From positions 14,340,001-14,404,000 of the forward strand of contig NC_053189.1 of assembly GCF_905163445.1 (NCBI RefSeq): a stretch of 64,000 bases of DNA, given 5' to 3'. Below are positions 42,629 to 52,108 of the stretch, one piece after another. A model generated the notes under the pieces. The model had not been told where the DNA came from. It saw nothing but the letters and a program-made list of their open reading frames with translations, and did not search any database. This stretch comes from Pararge aegeria (Eukaryota > Arthropoda > Insecta > Lepidoptera > Nymphalidae). The position numbers were made by a program, and so were the translations under genes. Positions within the stretch are counted from its first letter, which is position 1; the number at the start of each line of letters is the position of its first letter.

Positions 42629-42765
42629 CAGTGGCGTGCACTTCATACATGCAAAAAGCGCTGCCTATCCTAACATTTTTATATGACTGGCAACAGACGG
42701 GGAGTTTGACCTTTTATGCCATTTTACTGCTTTATGCTTACCCTGGTCCAAATTCCTATGCACGG
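42629..42765 (+). mobile_element. M2 MITE, copy b, shortened
   Basis: It starts CAGTGGCGTGCACTTCATAC exactly as M2a. It ends near CCTATGCACGGCTATATTAT with the right terminus lost. Confidence 0.75.
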
Positions 42766-42857
42766 CTATATTATAAATGCGCAAGTCTGTTTGGTTGTTT
42801 CACCTTCCTTCCGCGAGGCATCGTTACCATTAGGGGTGTGGTTTTTTTTATATAACT

Positions 42858-42905
42858 GCCATACCCCTAACAGGTGAGCCCATTACCATCTTAGACAGCA
42901 TTATC
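42858..42905 (+). mobile_element. SINE C tail fragment
   Basis: CATACCCCTAACAGGTGAGC is followed by CATTACCATCTTAGACAGCA and TTATCACTAACTAGG. Confidence 0.6.
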
Positions 42906-43009
42906 ACTAACTAGGAGGTAAAATTGTAGTGGAATAAAATAAAATATTGTTGTGTTAGACTTTTTTGCCTTTCCTTCGTCCGCGTTTATAACGGTTTTTC
43001 ACAATCCTC

Positions 43010-43053
43010 GAAAGTGAAGTCGAAGTCCTACCCATTGGGCTATCGCCGCTTGA
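43010..43053 (-). mobile_element. SINE B head fragment
   Basis: On the minus strand it reads AAGCGGCGATAGCCCAATGG, then TAGGACTTCGACTTCACTTT. Only the tRNA-like 5' end remains. Confidence 0.75.
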
Positions 43054-43199
43054 TCATACAAAAAGGAATAAACAATTATTAGAACTGTAGTAGGATAGCG
43101 GTGAGGCCACGAAAAGATGCAAATAAACATACCATACAAATATCACTTTATTAATTTACTTTGTAAACTATGACAATCTGGACTTATTTTTTGCAACCT

Positions 43200-43400
43200 C
43201 GCATTTCTTCCTGGCCCTATAGAGAACGATCCATCCCGCCAAGAAGAAAAACCCGATCTCCCGCCAAAACTCACAGCCGTCCAGATAGGATCCATTCAAT
43301 TTGATTGGTTCCCGCTGCCATGTATCTACCGGCGTTAACCAATCGGAGAATGAAAACCGATCGTCTCGTTCAAAAATAAGATAAAATTAAAAAAAATAAC
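43200..43400. promoter_or_regulatory. CCAAT/E2F-like block
   Basis: Non-repetitive GC-richer sequence holds two GCCAA-type cores after CCCGCC (ATCCCGCCAAGAAG, CTCCCGCCAAAAC, as in E2F sites). It also has a facing pair of CCAAT boxes: GATTGGTTCCCGC and AACCAATCGGAG, about 45 bp apart. That arrangement is common at proliferation-type promoters. No TATA box or downstream ORF is evident on either strand, so promoter activity is only inferred. Confidence 0.25.
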
Positions 43401-43510
43401 AGATAAGTGGAAATTATAACGCTAGTTAAATTTAAATCCTAACAATATTTTGACGAAGAAGCCAACAGAAGAATACGACTATTAGTAAGTAATAATTAGA
43501 GTAAGTGCAT

Positions 43511-43740
43511 TTGGGAAACTTAGTCAAGTCTTCTCATCGTTGATACCCCATTGCCTGAAAACCAATTTTCAACCAGTGTGTCCTTCCACGGGAGGACCCG
43601 TCACTTACATAGCTCAAAGTATCAGTAAGTTAAAATGGCAATGGGAAGGCCATGCTTGTGGTAGGTGCGATGGCCGTTGGATCAGAAAAGTTCCAGAGTG
43701 GAGACCACGGCAGCGTAGTGCGGGACGCCCTCCAGAGTTA
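43511..43740 (+). pseudogene. L3 LINE C-terminal remnant with internal deletion
   Basis: The plus strand reads KLSQVFSSLIPHCLKTNFQP, which matches the KT(K)VFNQCVLPVMTYG region of L3-type elements. It then jumps to IAQSISKLKWQWEGHACGRC, DGRWIRKVPEWRPRQRSAGR and PPE. About 60-70 codons between these blocks (including GAETW) are missing. The WRPR...GRPP motif precedes the TRWTDD block, which is also absent. Confidence 0.75.
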
Positions 43741-44329
43741 GGAACCTCCTCGCCTTCTGTGTACGACCCTTTATCCAACAACCTAGCGAAAGCTTCTTAA
43801 GATGTTTGACTGGATCAACTATCGGATTTTTTTTTATATTATGATCGGTCCTTTTTATTTGAGTACAAAGTCAGAAAGACAAATAAAGTAGTCTAACTCA
43901 AAAACCTCGTCGTAGCGTTAGGCTTTACAAAAACACCTAGTAATTCGAATTTTCACCTTTTTATAGAAAGGAAAACAAAGTCCTTACGCCACGGTTCACG
44001 TCAAATAAAATAAGAAACTGTAATGAGAATAATAAATTATTGTGTTAACATAAATCATGGTGGGTAAACAGGGGGTGAAAAATTGCGTCCTCTCGCCTCT
44101 TTGTAAACCTTCACAGTATTCCTTCCCCGCACGCACTCCTAAATCATAATAACCCTGGGAACCATTTTAATATATGAAAACATATAGCACATAAGTCATA
44201 AAAGTATATTATTGAAGTTAAAAAAAAACTCTACAATTCAAAATTCACTTATTTCACGTTTTTATAAGCACTGTGGGACGTCAGGACTATCCGTTGGTGA
44301 CTTTACATAGTTAAGAAGGCTCTTTGTAA
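43741..44329. other. No recognisable feature
   Basis: Unassigned AT-rich sequence. Confidence 0.35.
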
Positions 44330-44560
44330 CGAGAAGAAGCCGGCGAGGAAGTCGTTTTTTTGTAGTGTTGTCGCTCATCTGTTTAACGCCTTTCCGAAAG
44401 GAAACGATGGCGTCACGTGACAATTATAGCAAAGTTTTACGAACGCGACCGAGGCGCCATCATGGAAAATCGTGATCGGAAGGTCGTTAGATTGAAGTAT
44501 ATTTGCGGAACTGACGTCTGTCAGGCCATAAATAGTGCTGGAGCATATTTATTGTTAGTT
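44330..44560. promoter_or_regulatory. CpG-containing block with E-box and TATA-like motif
   Basis: It includes the palindromic GTCACGTGAC (CACGTG E-box), CGACCGAGGCGCCATCATGG and CATAAATAGTGCTGG, which is TATA-like. Short plus-strand ORFs exist but lack recognisable domains. Whether this is a promoter or part of an unknown repeat is open. Confidence 0.2.
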
Positions 44561-45039
44561 GTTTCTCTTTTCTTTCCAACTTCAACATTGCATAGCTTTA
44601 CAATTAATAATTATTCTAACCTAAGAAAGCATTAAGTGAAGCGGTAATATCCCTCGCGTAGTTGGAAAATCTTTCTGTAATTGACCACCGTGGCAAAAAG
44701 CCTAAATCCATACTAAGTCTTATGAACTATCCGTTATAGTCTACACTTTATATATAAATGAAGAGGTTTTATTTGTAATTTTTTTTAATTACATCTTAAC
44801 TAAATAATGGCTTAAAATTTAACGTCCTGCGGTAAAAACTATGCAAATATATTACAGATTATATATATATATTTATATACATTTGTCGACATGCCACGCA
44901 TAATAATACTTCTTATTGTAATATTACTTTTGTTTAACTTTTTTTCTAATCAGTGTGACTAGCCACAAAATAAAATAAATATTCGTGTTTCCTTTACTAT
45001 GAATTGTGAACAAGCTGTTGGTGTTCCTTTAATAAATGA
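44561..45039. other. No recognisable feature
   Basis: Short TA repeats at 44861-44880; otherwise unassigned. Confidence 0.35.
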
Positions 45040-45350
45040 AATAAAAAATAAAATAAATAATACTCTGTGCAGCTCCGAAAGACTTCGAATCGTATCCTTA
45101 TACGTTTCCAGCTGCGCCAAAGCTTCACAAAAAGCAACATAAACAGTAATTCGCTGCGTAAAGCTCGCATAAACTGCCATTATCGAGGTCGGTTGCAGTT
45201 TTAAACAGTAAAAGACACAACTGCTGAATTTTATCAGCATACAAATTCGTTCCTTAATTGGAACTTCGTGTTTCCCGTTAATTTCATGCTCATTTGCATA
45301 ATGGGATTACACGCGCATGCAACTCTGTCGGCATTTGCAGCAACTAAAGG
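45040..45350. promoter_or_regulatory. Possible conserved enhancer-like block
   Basis: This is complex, non-repetitive sequence. Within 60 bp it holds CTTAATTGG and GTTAATTTC (homeodomain), CATTTGCATAATG (a perfect POU octamer ATTTGCAT) and GGGATTAC (Otx/Bicoid-type K50 core). Further upstream are CTGCGCCAAAGC and CATTATCGAGGTCGG. Dense developmental-factor cores in unique DNA suggest an enhancer. Confidence 0.3.
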
Positions 45351-45386
45351 TCCTTGCCTAGTTATAAACAGTATCCATCGTCGTCA

Positions 45387-45513
45387 AGCGATGATAGCCC
45401 AGTGGGTAGCACTTCATCTTCACTTTCGAGGGTAGCTAGTTTGAATCCCAGCACGCACCTCCAAATTTTCGAAAAGTGCGTTTTTTTAGCAATTAAAATA
45501 CCACCTGCTTTAA
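45387..45513 (+). mobile_element. SINE B 5' half
   Basis: GCGATGATAGCCCAGTGGGT, GTTTGAATCCCAGCACGCAC and AATTAAAATACCACCTGCTT are present. The copy stops there and abuts SINE C. Confidence 0.9.
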
Positions 45514-45515
45514 AC

Positions 45516-45645
45516 GTGCCTCGCACCAGATCAGACCAGAGAAAATTTAAAAATTAAAAACTCCCTTATTGAATCTGCCGGGAATCGAACCCGGGACCTC
45601 GCACTTGAATTCACAGCACGCACCGTTGCGCCAGGGAGGTCGTCA
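45516..45645 (-). mobile_element. SINE C head half
   Basis: On the minus strand it has GACCTCCCTGGCGCAACGGT, GTGCGTGCTGTGAATTCAAG, intact box B CCCGGGTTCGATTCCCGGCA and TCTGGTCTGATCTGGTGCG. The body is lost at the junction with SINE B. Confidence 0.92.
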
Positions 45646-45679
45646 AATTGTATATTCTCTGCTGTACCAAAAAGTACGT

Positions 45680-45895
45680 AGTTTTGCTTTCGTGCCGTGT
45701 GGTGACGGCAGATACAGTATGTATACAGTTGTCAACAACCTTCGTTTTCCCGCTGGTGTCATTAGAGCCGACTAAGGGAATACATCGGAGCAGCCTCCTC
45801 TGTGCTACTACTACCATCTACCCAGCGTGGTGATTCTGAGCAAACCAGTGGGAGAGGCCTTTTATAGTCCAGTACTGAACTATTATTGGCTATCG
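45680..45895 (+). mobile_element. L8 LINE 3' end
   Basis: TGTGGTGACGGCAGATACAG, the CTAAGGGAATACATCGGAGC segment, CCCAGCGTGGTGATTCTGAG and GTGGGAGAGGCCTTTTATAG occur in order and end at AGTACTGAACTATTATTGGC. The minus ORF here is a shadow. Confidence 0.7.
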
Positions 45896-45929
45896 AATTT
45901 GCATATGTAGAAATTCCACCAACCTGTGT

Positions 45930-46030
45930 TGGAGCAGCATGGTGGGTCTATGATCTAAAACCGTCTCCCCTATGAAAGACGAGGCTTGACCCGAGGCGCA
46001 TTGGGACGTTAATAGGTTATGATGATGATT
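45930..46030 (+). mobile_element. LINE 3' terminus, second type
   Basis: AGCATGGTGGGTCTATGATC is followed by GGCTTGACCCGAGGCGCATT and GGGACGTTAATAGGTTATGA with a GATGAT end. It resembles RTE-like LINE 3' ends with a GTGGGACGTTA motif. Confidence 0.5.
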
Positions 46031-46608
46031 TATAAATATAGTCAAGAGGCCCCGTGAGTTTATTAATGTCTTATGTCTGTCCAGTGGGTGTGAACTCTAT
46101 TAAATGAGGTCGATAGACAATCATCCTGACGAGAACCACTCAAAGTATTTAACAGACCCATTTATTGGATATTAGTATAGTTTAAAACTCTATTTGGGTA
46201 ACGCTTTAGTTGGCAACACCATTTTGATGTTTGAAAACCTATTATCTAAGTGTCCAACTATATAATGACTTTACTGTTGCGGTTCATATTGCATAGAACT
46301 GATTTTCGATGCGATATTGTCGAAGAATATATTTGCTAATATTTTGATTTTCGATATCCAGATAGTACTCAATGTTCTCGCTAATATCGCTGTATCGTCT
46401 TAACAAATAGTTGAGGTTGGCAAATTGCAAACGAGACAATGTAGGTGTTACGTTCGCATTTAGTTCAGTTTAGTTCCAATTTAGTTCTCGATGATTCGAT
46501 AAAATAATGGAATCTCTAGAAAACGGACTAATTGACTAATAGTTGTAAAGCTTAAGCACGCCTAATCCTCCACCGCGATACCTATAAAAAAGATATATAG
46601 AACAAAAT
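46031..46608. other. No recognisable feature
   Basis: Unassigned. Confidence 0.35.
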
Positions 46609-46852
46609 GGACGGCCTATTGGCGCAGTTTGCAGCGGACCTGCTTTCTGAGTCCAAGGCTGTGGGTTCGATTCCCACAACTGGAAAATGTTTGCATAAGC
46701 ATGAATGTTTTTCAGTGTCTGGGTGTTTATATGTATATTATAAGTATTTATGTATATTATTCATAAAAATATTCATCAGTCATCTCAGTACCCAGGGGCT
46801 AGATGGCGATGTGTGCGTTGTCGTAGCATATATAGTATGTGTATATAAATAT
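46609..46852 (+). mobile_element. SINE A, nearly full length
   Basis: Head GACGGCCTATTGGCGCAGTT, box B GTGGGTTCGATTCCCACAAC and TATTCATCAGTCATCTCAGT are intact. The CATAACACAAGCTACGCTTA segment is deleted, so the copy goes directly from GTACCCA to GGGGCTAGATGGCGATGTG. Confidence 0.92.
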
Positions 46853-47149
46853 GTGTATTTAAAACTAGCAACATAAGGTTCAATCAGCATTTAGTTTCAA
46901 AAAAGATTGGATGTTAAAAATCCTATATACACATACACACATACTGATCGCATAAAAATATTATCCAAAGAAATACAGCTGACGTCATTATCAGTCGGTT
47001 CATAGCATATTCGTCTTATAGATACTGTCCTATTTGGTATACCCTCTTAGTTAATAGATCAGGACACTAATTCTTTAGGGCAATTAAATCTCAAGGTCAC
47101 GTAAATTTTAATAGTTATTTCATGGAGAAATGTTAATTTGACATCATTC
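46853..47149. other. No recognisable feature
   Basis: Unassigned AT-rich flank. Confidence 0.3.
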
Positions 47150-47431
47150 ATTCATCATCATTCAGCCATTATTGTGTGTAGTGTATTGTGTCCAAAAACA
47201 GTGAAAACGCCTGCGCACGTCTCATTTTACACACGCGGAATGTTGCTAGCTCACAAACCTTTCCCATATTTCCATTTTATGGTGCTTAGAACATGAAAGG
47301 TAAAATAATTACTGTTAACTGCTAAATGATATGAATTGACTAATTGTTCGAGAAACCATTCTAAAGTGGAGTGGTTTTTGATGCTTCATTATAAGTCGTG
47401 TACACGGTTTCTGTATCTTCTTAATTCTGTA
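47150..47431 (-). mobile_element. M1 MITE, copy c
   Basis: On the plus strand it reads CATTCAGCCATTATTGTGTG, CGCGGAATGTTGCTAGCTCA, TAAAGTGGAGTGGTTTTTGA, then CACGGTTTCTGTATCTTCTT and AATTCTGTA. The left terminus is replaced by a CATTCATTCATCATCATT run. Confidence 0.8.
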
Positions 47432-47499
47432 CATTTAGGTATGCAGAATCAGGTCCGTGTTGTTTAGAAACAAAAGCTAACAAGTAGGCAAGAGTAAGT

Positions 47500-47710
47500 C
47501 AACAAAAGGCGCTTCTTAGCATTCTCAAAAACTTAGTCAAGAATGCAAATAAACAGGAGAGGAGAGAAATTTCTGCGGAGGCACGCAATTCACTTGTTGT
47601 TTTAAGTTTCGCTGAACCTTCGTCGCACAACTTTTTAAATTAACATGCTTTGCGTCGACGCGCGCTCGTAAACAAACTGGGATGCTTAGGAAAATACTCT
47701 TAGACCGTAT
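47500..47710. promoter_or_regulatory. Possible conserved non-coding block
   Basis: It contains GAATGCAAATAAACAGG (POU octamer ATGCAAAT overlapping a forkhead-like AAATAAACA) and CTCGTAAACAAAC (forkhead core). Near them is CpG-rich GCGTCGACGCGCGCTCG. It is not repeated elsewhere in the window. Confidence 0.25.
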
Positions 47711-47914
47711 TTTGCGAGATTTTCTTTTAACAATTTGTAATTATTTTAATTCAAATCTGACCGGATTACACTTATTTCAACCGATTTCGACAAAGAAATG
47801 GTGATTTAATGAACAATTTTTTTTAATTTAAACTTTTTACCGGTGACTGGGTTCCAATTATATTTTTGAGTCGATCGAAATACACAACGTGTCAATGAAA
47901 ACCGAAATAATATT

Positions 47915-48098
47915 TCACAGGCTTTAAAGGTACATTATGCACTGTATCTGAGACTTATCTGTAAAACCGAAAACCTAATAGTTTTTGAGTAAACAACTGG
48001 TATAGTTTTTATTGAAAGAAATTAGATACAGCCCTAACATCACATGCAAAATTAAAATCACGTGACTCCTGTCACTTTATTAGGGATGTGGACGTGTC
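47915..48098 (+). repeat. Repeat F, copy 2
   Basis: It shares CTGAGACTTATCTGTAAAAC, a CAAAATTAAAATCA segment, ACTCCT and CACTTTATTAGG with 7931-8107 in the same order. Confidence 0.6.
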
Positions 48099-48950
48099 GG
48101 TCTTTTATCTTCAATAGGGTTGTCATAAGTAAACACTTAGAATGTTTTGAATTCGTTTGTGTGGAAAATAATGCTTCTTTATATTTAATATTTTTACATG
48201 GTGATTCGTTATAAAATATACTTATGCATCATTCAATATTATTTCGTAATTCTGTTACACGTTGTATAGAGACGATCTGCAGTTGAATTATAATAAATTA
48301 GGAATTTAAAACAGTTTTGTTATCACCCTTAATTTGAATTACTTACCTATGTTAATAAGAAGGCAATTTCACTAATCGAGAAAAAAATAATTTATCTATC
48401 CTGCAAAGAAATTATTTTCATGAGTAATTTTGCGTAGTAGATTTGGCGAAATTAGTAGGTAATGAAAACGAATAGATAACATTTATTTCACATTTTACCC
48501 ATAAACATTAAACATGGTTCATCAGCAAAACAATTTATAAATGAAATGAAATCAAATAAACAGATTAATTTAGAAAGTTTTAGACACATACATTTCAAAA
48601 AGAAATCTAAAGATTATATTAAATTAAATCAAATCAAATCAAATAAAAAAGAAAACAAAACAGAACTAAAAATAAAAGATATGGTATGGATTTTTACTGG
48701 AGATTGCAAAAGCTATAAAAACAAGTTCAATACCCCCATATTCGTGTAATAACGTATTTGTTGTATTATACAAGACAGTGGAAAAGAGGTAACCTAACAC
48801 AGTACACATTGTGGTACAAGGAAACTCCATTAGGGAGCTTGTAACTCAGCTTTATGTCGCTGATTCTATATAAAAGTTTAATAATGTGTAAGTACTGTTC
48901 ACTAACAATATTGCTAAGAATTTTCTTAGAAATACTCTATTATATATTAA
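48099..48950. other. No recognised gene
   Basis: A 67-codon plus ORF at 48546-48749 is lysine-rich (KSNKKENKTELKIKDMVWIF). It may be low-complexity chance sequence. No repeat hallmark is seen. Confidence 0.3.
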
Positions 48951-49500
48951 GCGGTGATAGTCTTATTGATTAGAGCTTCGGCTTCCCTTTCGGAGGGACC
49001 TAGTTCGATCCCCGGTACACACCTCAACTTAGGGTTTATTAGAAGTCAAAATAAACTCGTTGTGCAGTTTACTAGGCTACACAAAAATGCAAATTCATTC
49101 AAGGGCAATTGTATATTATTTTATAACAAATTACCAAATGAAATCTTTGAGATGTCTCTCAATTAGTTCAAAGGTCATATAAAACGTAAGCTTAGATACA
49201 GAAAAATCCTATTAAGGATTACTTAAGCGATAAAAAAGCTTGGGTATGAATTGCTCTAGCTTCATAGCTTAATATTAATTTACTGTGAGATGGTAATAAC
49301 AAAAGAAAATTACCCGGCTAAATTTGTTGTGGGCTCTTCTTAGACCAGCGCGCGAACCCCTTGTATCTTTAGATTTAAGTTGGCGAACGAAGTTATCACC
49401 ATCCCCTTACAATTATGTAAACAAATATGTATGAACGCTTCATAAGTGCCTGCGATAGGCATACATGAATAAAGAAATTTTGAATTTGAATTTGAATTTG
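48951..49500 (+). mobile_element. SINE-head/L1 LINE chimera
   Basis: 48951-49023 is a tRNA-like SINE B-type head: GCGGTGATAGTCTTATTGAT, then GACCTAGTTCGATCCCCGGT. Without any gap it continues into L1 coding remnant: RSQNKLVVQFTRLHKNANSF, GNCILFYNKLPNEIFEMSLN, then a stop (TAG) where K is expected. The L1 3' UTR and GAATTTGAATTTGAATTTG tail follow. LINE residues run in a single frame until that stop. See findings. Confidence 0.8.
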
Positions 49501-49639
49501 GTGTGCTCCTCTTTAAAATTATAGGTTTAAAGAAATCTATCTCAGAAGAAACAGTTTCACTTAATGAGAAATTAAAAATTACCATAAATAAGTGGTAATA
49601 TATTATCTAGTTAGTGTGGTACAAAATTAGCAGCTTAAA

Positions 49640-49902
49640 CATAGAATTACGACCATACAGAATCCTCATTCAGCCGTTGTGTCGAGACACACTAAAAACG
49701 CACACGTCTCACTTTACACCAGGCGGAATGTTGCTAGGTCACACGTTTTTTCCCATCTTCCTATTTAATGGTGAACGCTTTGAACATTAGAGGTAAAATA
49801 CTACGACTAATCGTTTGTTCGAGAAACCAGTCTAAAGTGGACTGGTTTTTGATGCTTCAATATTAGTCATGCACACGGTTTCTCTATGTTCTTAATTCTG
49901 TG
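49640..49902 (-). mobile_element. M1 MITE, copy d, with 8-bp target duplication
   Basis: This 263-bp copy has both termini: CATAGAATTACGACCATACA on the left and TATGTTCTTAATTCTGTG on the right. The flanks AGCTTAAA and ACCTTAAA agree at 7 of 8 positions. Internal blocks CATTAGAGGTAAAATA and ACTGGTTTTTGATGCTTCAA are shared with the other copies. Confidence 0.92.
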
Positions 49903-50213
49903 ACCTTAAACTAATAACAACTTTATTATAAAAGGTAGCGTTTGGAAGATTATAAAACAATGCTTTTTATATGCAATAGCTTATTTTTAAATGATTTATC
50001 ACAAACAATCTCTTTAGGTAGAGTATTGTATAGAAGAGCTCCCTCAACCTATATAGCTTTACCGCAATACTTAGATCTAGTCTTGGGTAATCTTAAATGT
50101 ATTGTTTTCTTCAACGGTAATGGAAACTTAGTGAGAAAATCCGCATGACTTTCTTTTTTTTTTGGTGTGGTGGAAAAGCTTTATTGCTACTTCCGCATGA
50201 AAACCTTTAAAAC
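49903..50213. other. Weak open frame, unassigned
   Basis: A 68-codon plus frame at 49942-50148 (LGRVLYRRAPSTYIALPQYL) might be a worn LINE C-terminus. I cannot match it to a hallmark. A GTGGAAAAGCTTTATTGC segment near 50170 resembles an L7-type end. Confidence 0.3.
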
Positions 50214-50345
50214 CTGCATGCCTGGGAGTTCTCCGCGATGAACTCATAGGTGTGTGAAGTCTACCAATCCAAACATGGCCAGCGTGGTGGACTACGGCTC
50301 AAATCTGAGAGGAGACCCTTACCCTGTAGGGCCCGATAATGATGA
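50214..50345 (+). mobile_element. SINE B 3' half
   Basis: CCTGCATGCCTGGGAGTTCT, GGTGTGTGAAGTCTACCAAT and CAGCGTGGTGGACTACGGCT are followed by a shortened tail ending GATAATGATGAAG. Confidence 0.88.
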
Positions 50346-50459
50346 AGTTGACTTCAATAGATTAAACGTGAAAATATCTGTTTATGTACAATAATGGTTA
50401 TGTATAATAATAATAAAAATTTTAACAAATTTTTCTCTTATAATTTCACTAGTGTAAAT

Positions 50460-50688
50460 TTAAAAAGAAAGTAGCGGGAAGTCCCGTAACGACGGACGGC
50501 ACCTACCGCCGGACATTCCTATTATCTAGACATGTTAAAACGTGAAAAATTAAAACGTTGGTAAAAATGGGTGTACGACGGTGTATCGGTATAGGGTCAC
50601 ACAAAGTTTGTTAGTGAAGCTCAAGTCGAAATCGGGAGAGGTCGATATCTGTTTTAGGCTGAAGAACACTGCGTCACAAAATATCCAG
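50460..50688 (+). other. 5'-exon-like segment with strong splice donor
   Basis: Beginning after an AT-rich flank, about 230 bp are CpG-rich and complex: TAACGACGGACGGCACCTAC, then GTGTACGACGGTGTATCGGT and AGTCGAAATCGGGAGAGGTC. They end in AAATATCCAG followed at 50689 by GTGAGTGTT, a near-consensus donor. The DNA after that point is AT- and T-rich, as an intron would be. Only a short uORF (ATG at 50568, 15 codons) is present, so it would be a 5'-UTR exon. No matching repeat copy exists in the window. A transposon origin cannot be excluded. Confidence 0.35.
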
Positions 50689-50994
50689 GTGAGTGTTACA
50701 GCTAAATTTATGTGTTTAAATCTGTTTGGTATTTATTAGTAAATGTGGGGTTCCATAATTATTCGTAGCCTATGGAACTTTTTTGTGATTTTCAAAACTG
50801 ATCTTGGTTTTGAAATATAATTATGCTGTAGTTGCGTTTTTTTTAATTTTTATTAATTTGAAAGTTTATTGACTTTATTAATTAATAAAGAATGTTATAC
50901 TTTTCGCAATAGTTTTGATTTTATTAGAAAACCTTAGGTGTCCGCTACTAGGGGACTTCCCCTATAAGTATAAAAAAAATGAATGATGATGATG
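50689..50994. other. AT-rich, intron-like, no other feature
   Basis: It follows the donor at 50689 and contains no recognised repeat. Confidence 0.3.
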
Positions 50995-51062
50995 AGTTGT
51001 CATCGATTAGTAATAAGATAATAATAGATATATTATTATCTTATTACTAATCGATGACAACT
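50995..51062. repeat. Perfect palindrome, 32-bp arms, 4-nt loop
   Basis: The left arm (50995-51026) begins AGTTGTCATCGATTAGTAAT. The loop is GATA, and the right arm (51031-51062) is an exact reverse complement. Left of it is an ATGATGATGATG run like a SINE B tail; right of it is ACCCTGTAGGGACG. Confidence 0.97.
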
Positions 51063-51169
51063 TACCCTGTAGGGACGCCGCCTTTTGTATGCTACTTCCC
51101 TTTTCGGATTTCTATTCTTCTTTTATTTCCCTAACTTCTTACTGGTGTACAAATAAAGAGTCAAATAAA

Positions 51170-51320
51170 TAATAAATAAGCAATGCAAAAGTTTGATTGT
51201 TCGTTTTTATATGCTTCACGCCCTAGCTAAGCCATTAATCAACTGGATATTTGGCATAGAGTTATTTAAAAGATCGGAGTGGCTACTTTTTATTCCAGGA
51301 AAAAAACAGTTTTTTTATTT
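51170..51320 (+). mobile_element. Helitron-like repeat fragment
   Basis: CACGCCCTAGCTAAGCCATT, GATATTTGGCATAGAGTTAT and GTGGCTACTTTTTATTCCAG match the order at 38930. Confidence 0.6.
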
Positions 51321-51377
51321 ATTAAGGGTTTTTTTTACAAACCGGGATTTGTAAAACCTTTATTAAAAACCCTTAAT
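51321..51377. repeat. Imperfect hairpin with 9-nt bulge
   Basis: ATTAAGGGTTTTTTTTACAA (left) pairs with TTTGTAAAACCTTTATTAAA and AACCCTTAAT (right) if a 9-nt bulge is allowed in the right arm. The loop is CCGGGA. Confidence 0.6.
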
Positions 51378-51721
51378 GAAAACGCCCAGCGAACGCGGAC
51401 AACAACCAGTATAAACGAAAAAACATGCAACGTAGCTCAATACACCATTTTTTTATAAATTTACCGTATTCTTCCATTAAAGTTGTGATAAAAGACATGT
51501 TATGTAATCCAATACAACGTAAAAACCTGCCTTCAAAGTCCCCAACAAAGAACAAACGTATTATTTTCATGACGTCCGTTTGCCAACGTAATAGCTCATA
51601 ATGCTAAGGCAAACCACACTTTAAATGCCTTATCGTACTAATACCTTAGCTAAGGGAATAGCGTGCACAGGGCGTAAGGGTGTAAGCTAGGGCGGGCATT
51701 AAGCAGACAGTTTTATTAATT
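51378..51721. other. No recognisable feature
   Basis: A 65-codon minus ORF has no known domain. Sequence at 51600-51710 is of mixed composition and unassigned. Confidence 0.3.
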
Positions 51722-52105
51722 ACTAGCTGTTGATTTTGTTTTTTGATGTGGCATTAAATTTAGTTGTAGTTCTAAAAAAAGAAAGTATTCAGTATCGCTA
51801 AGCCTTAAATGAGGGGTTTGCTGCTGTCCTCTGAGAAGTTCTGTCCTCTATCTCCAACCATAGTTTGGGCAAAATTAAACACATATTATAACCTTTACAG
51901 TACAAAAATAATTATTTAAATCGGTTATAATCGCCAACACTTTCATCCCCTATCCCAAAGGAACCGAGCTTAATGTCGGGATAAAAAGTATCCTATATTA
52001 CTAACAATATGTGTACAAAGTTTCATGAGGATCGGTTAAGTAGTTTTTTCGTGAAAGCGTAACAAACAAACTTACATTGACATTTATAATATTAGCAGGG
52101 ATTAG
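51722..52105 (+). mobile_element. Helitron-like repeat H, long copy
   Basis: From TTACTAGCTGTTGATTTTGT it follows the 5331 copy closely: CAGTATCGCTAAGCCTTAAA, CAAAGGAACCGAGCTTAATG, CATGAGGATCGGTTAAGTAG. It lacks the GCGACTTCGTCTGCG segment through a short deletion. It ends ATTAGCAGGGATTAG. Confidence 0.75.
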
Positions 52106-52108
52106 TAT

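Noticed and set aside
44417..44635. 72-codon plus ORF as a transcription factor fragment
   Set aside because: It starts at GTG, includes a hydrophobic run (GAYLLLVVSLFF) and stops soon after. No DNA-binding pattern was found, so only the CpG/E-box block was kept.
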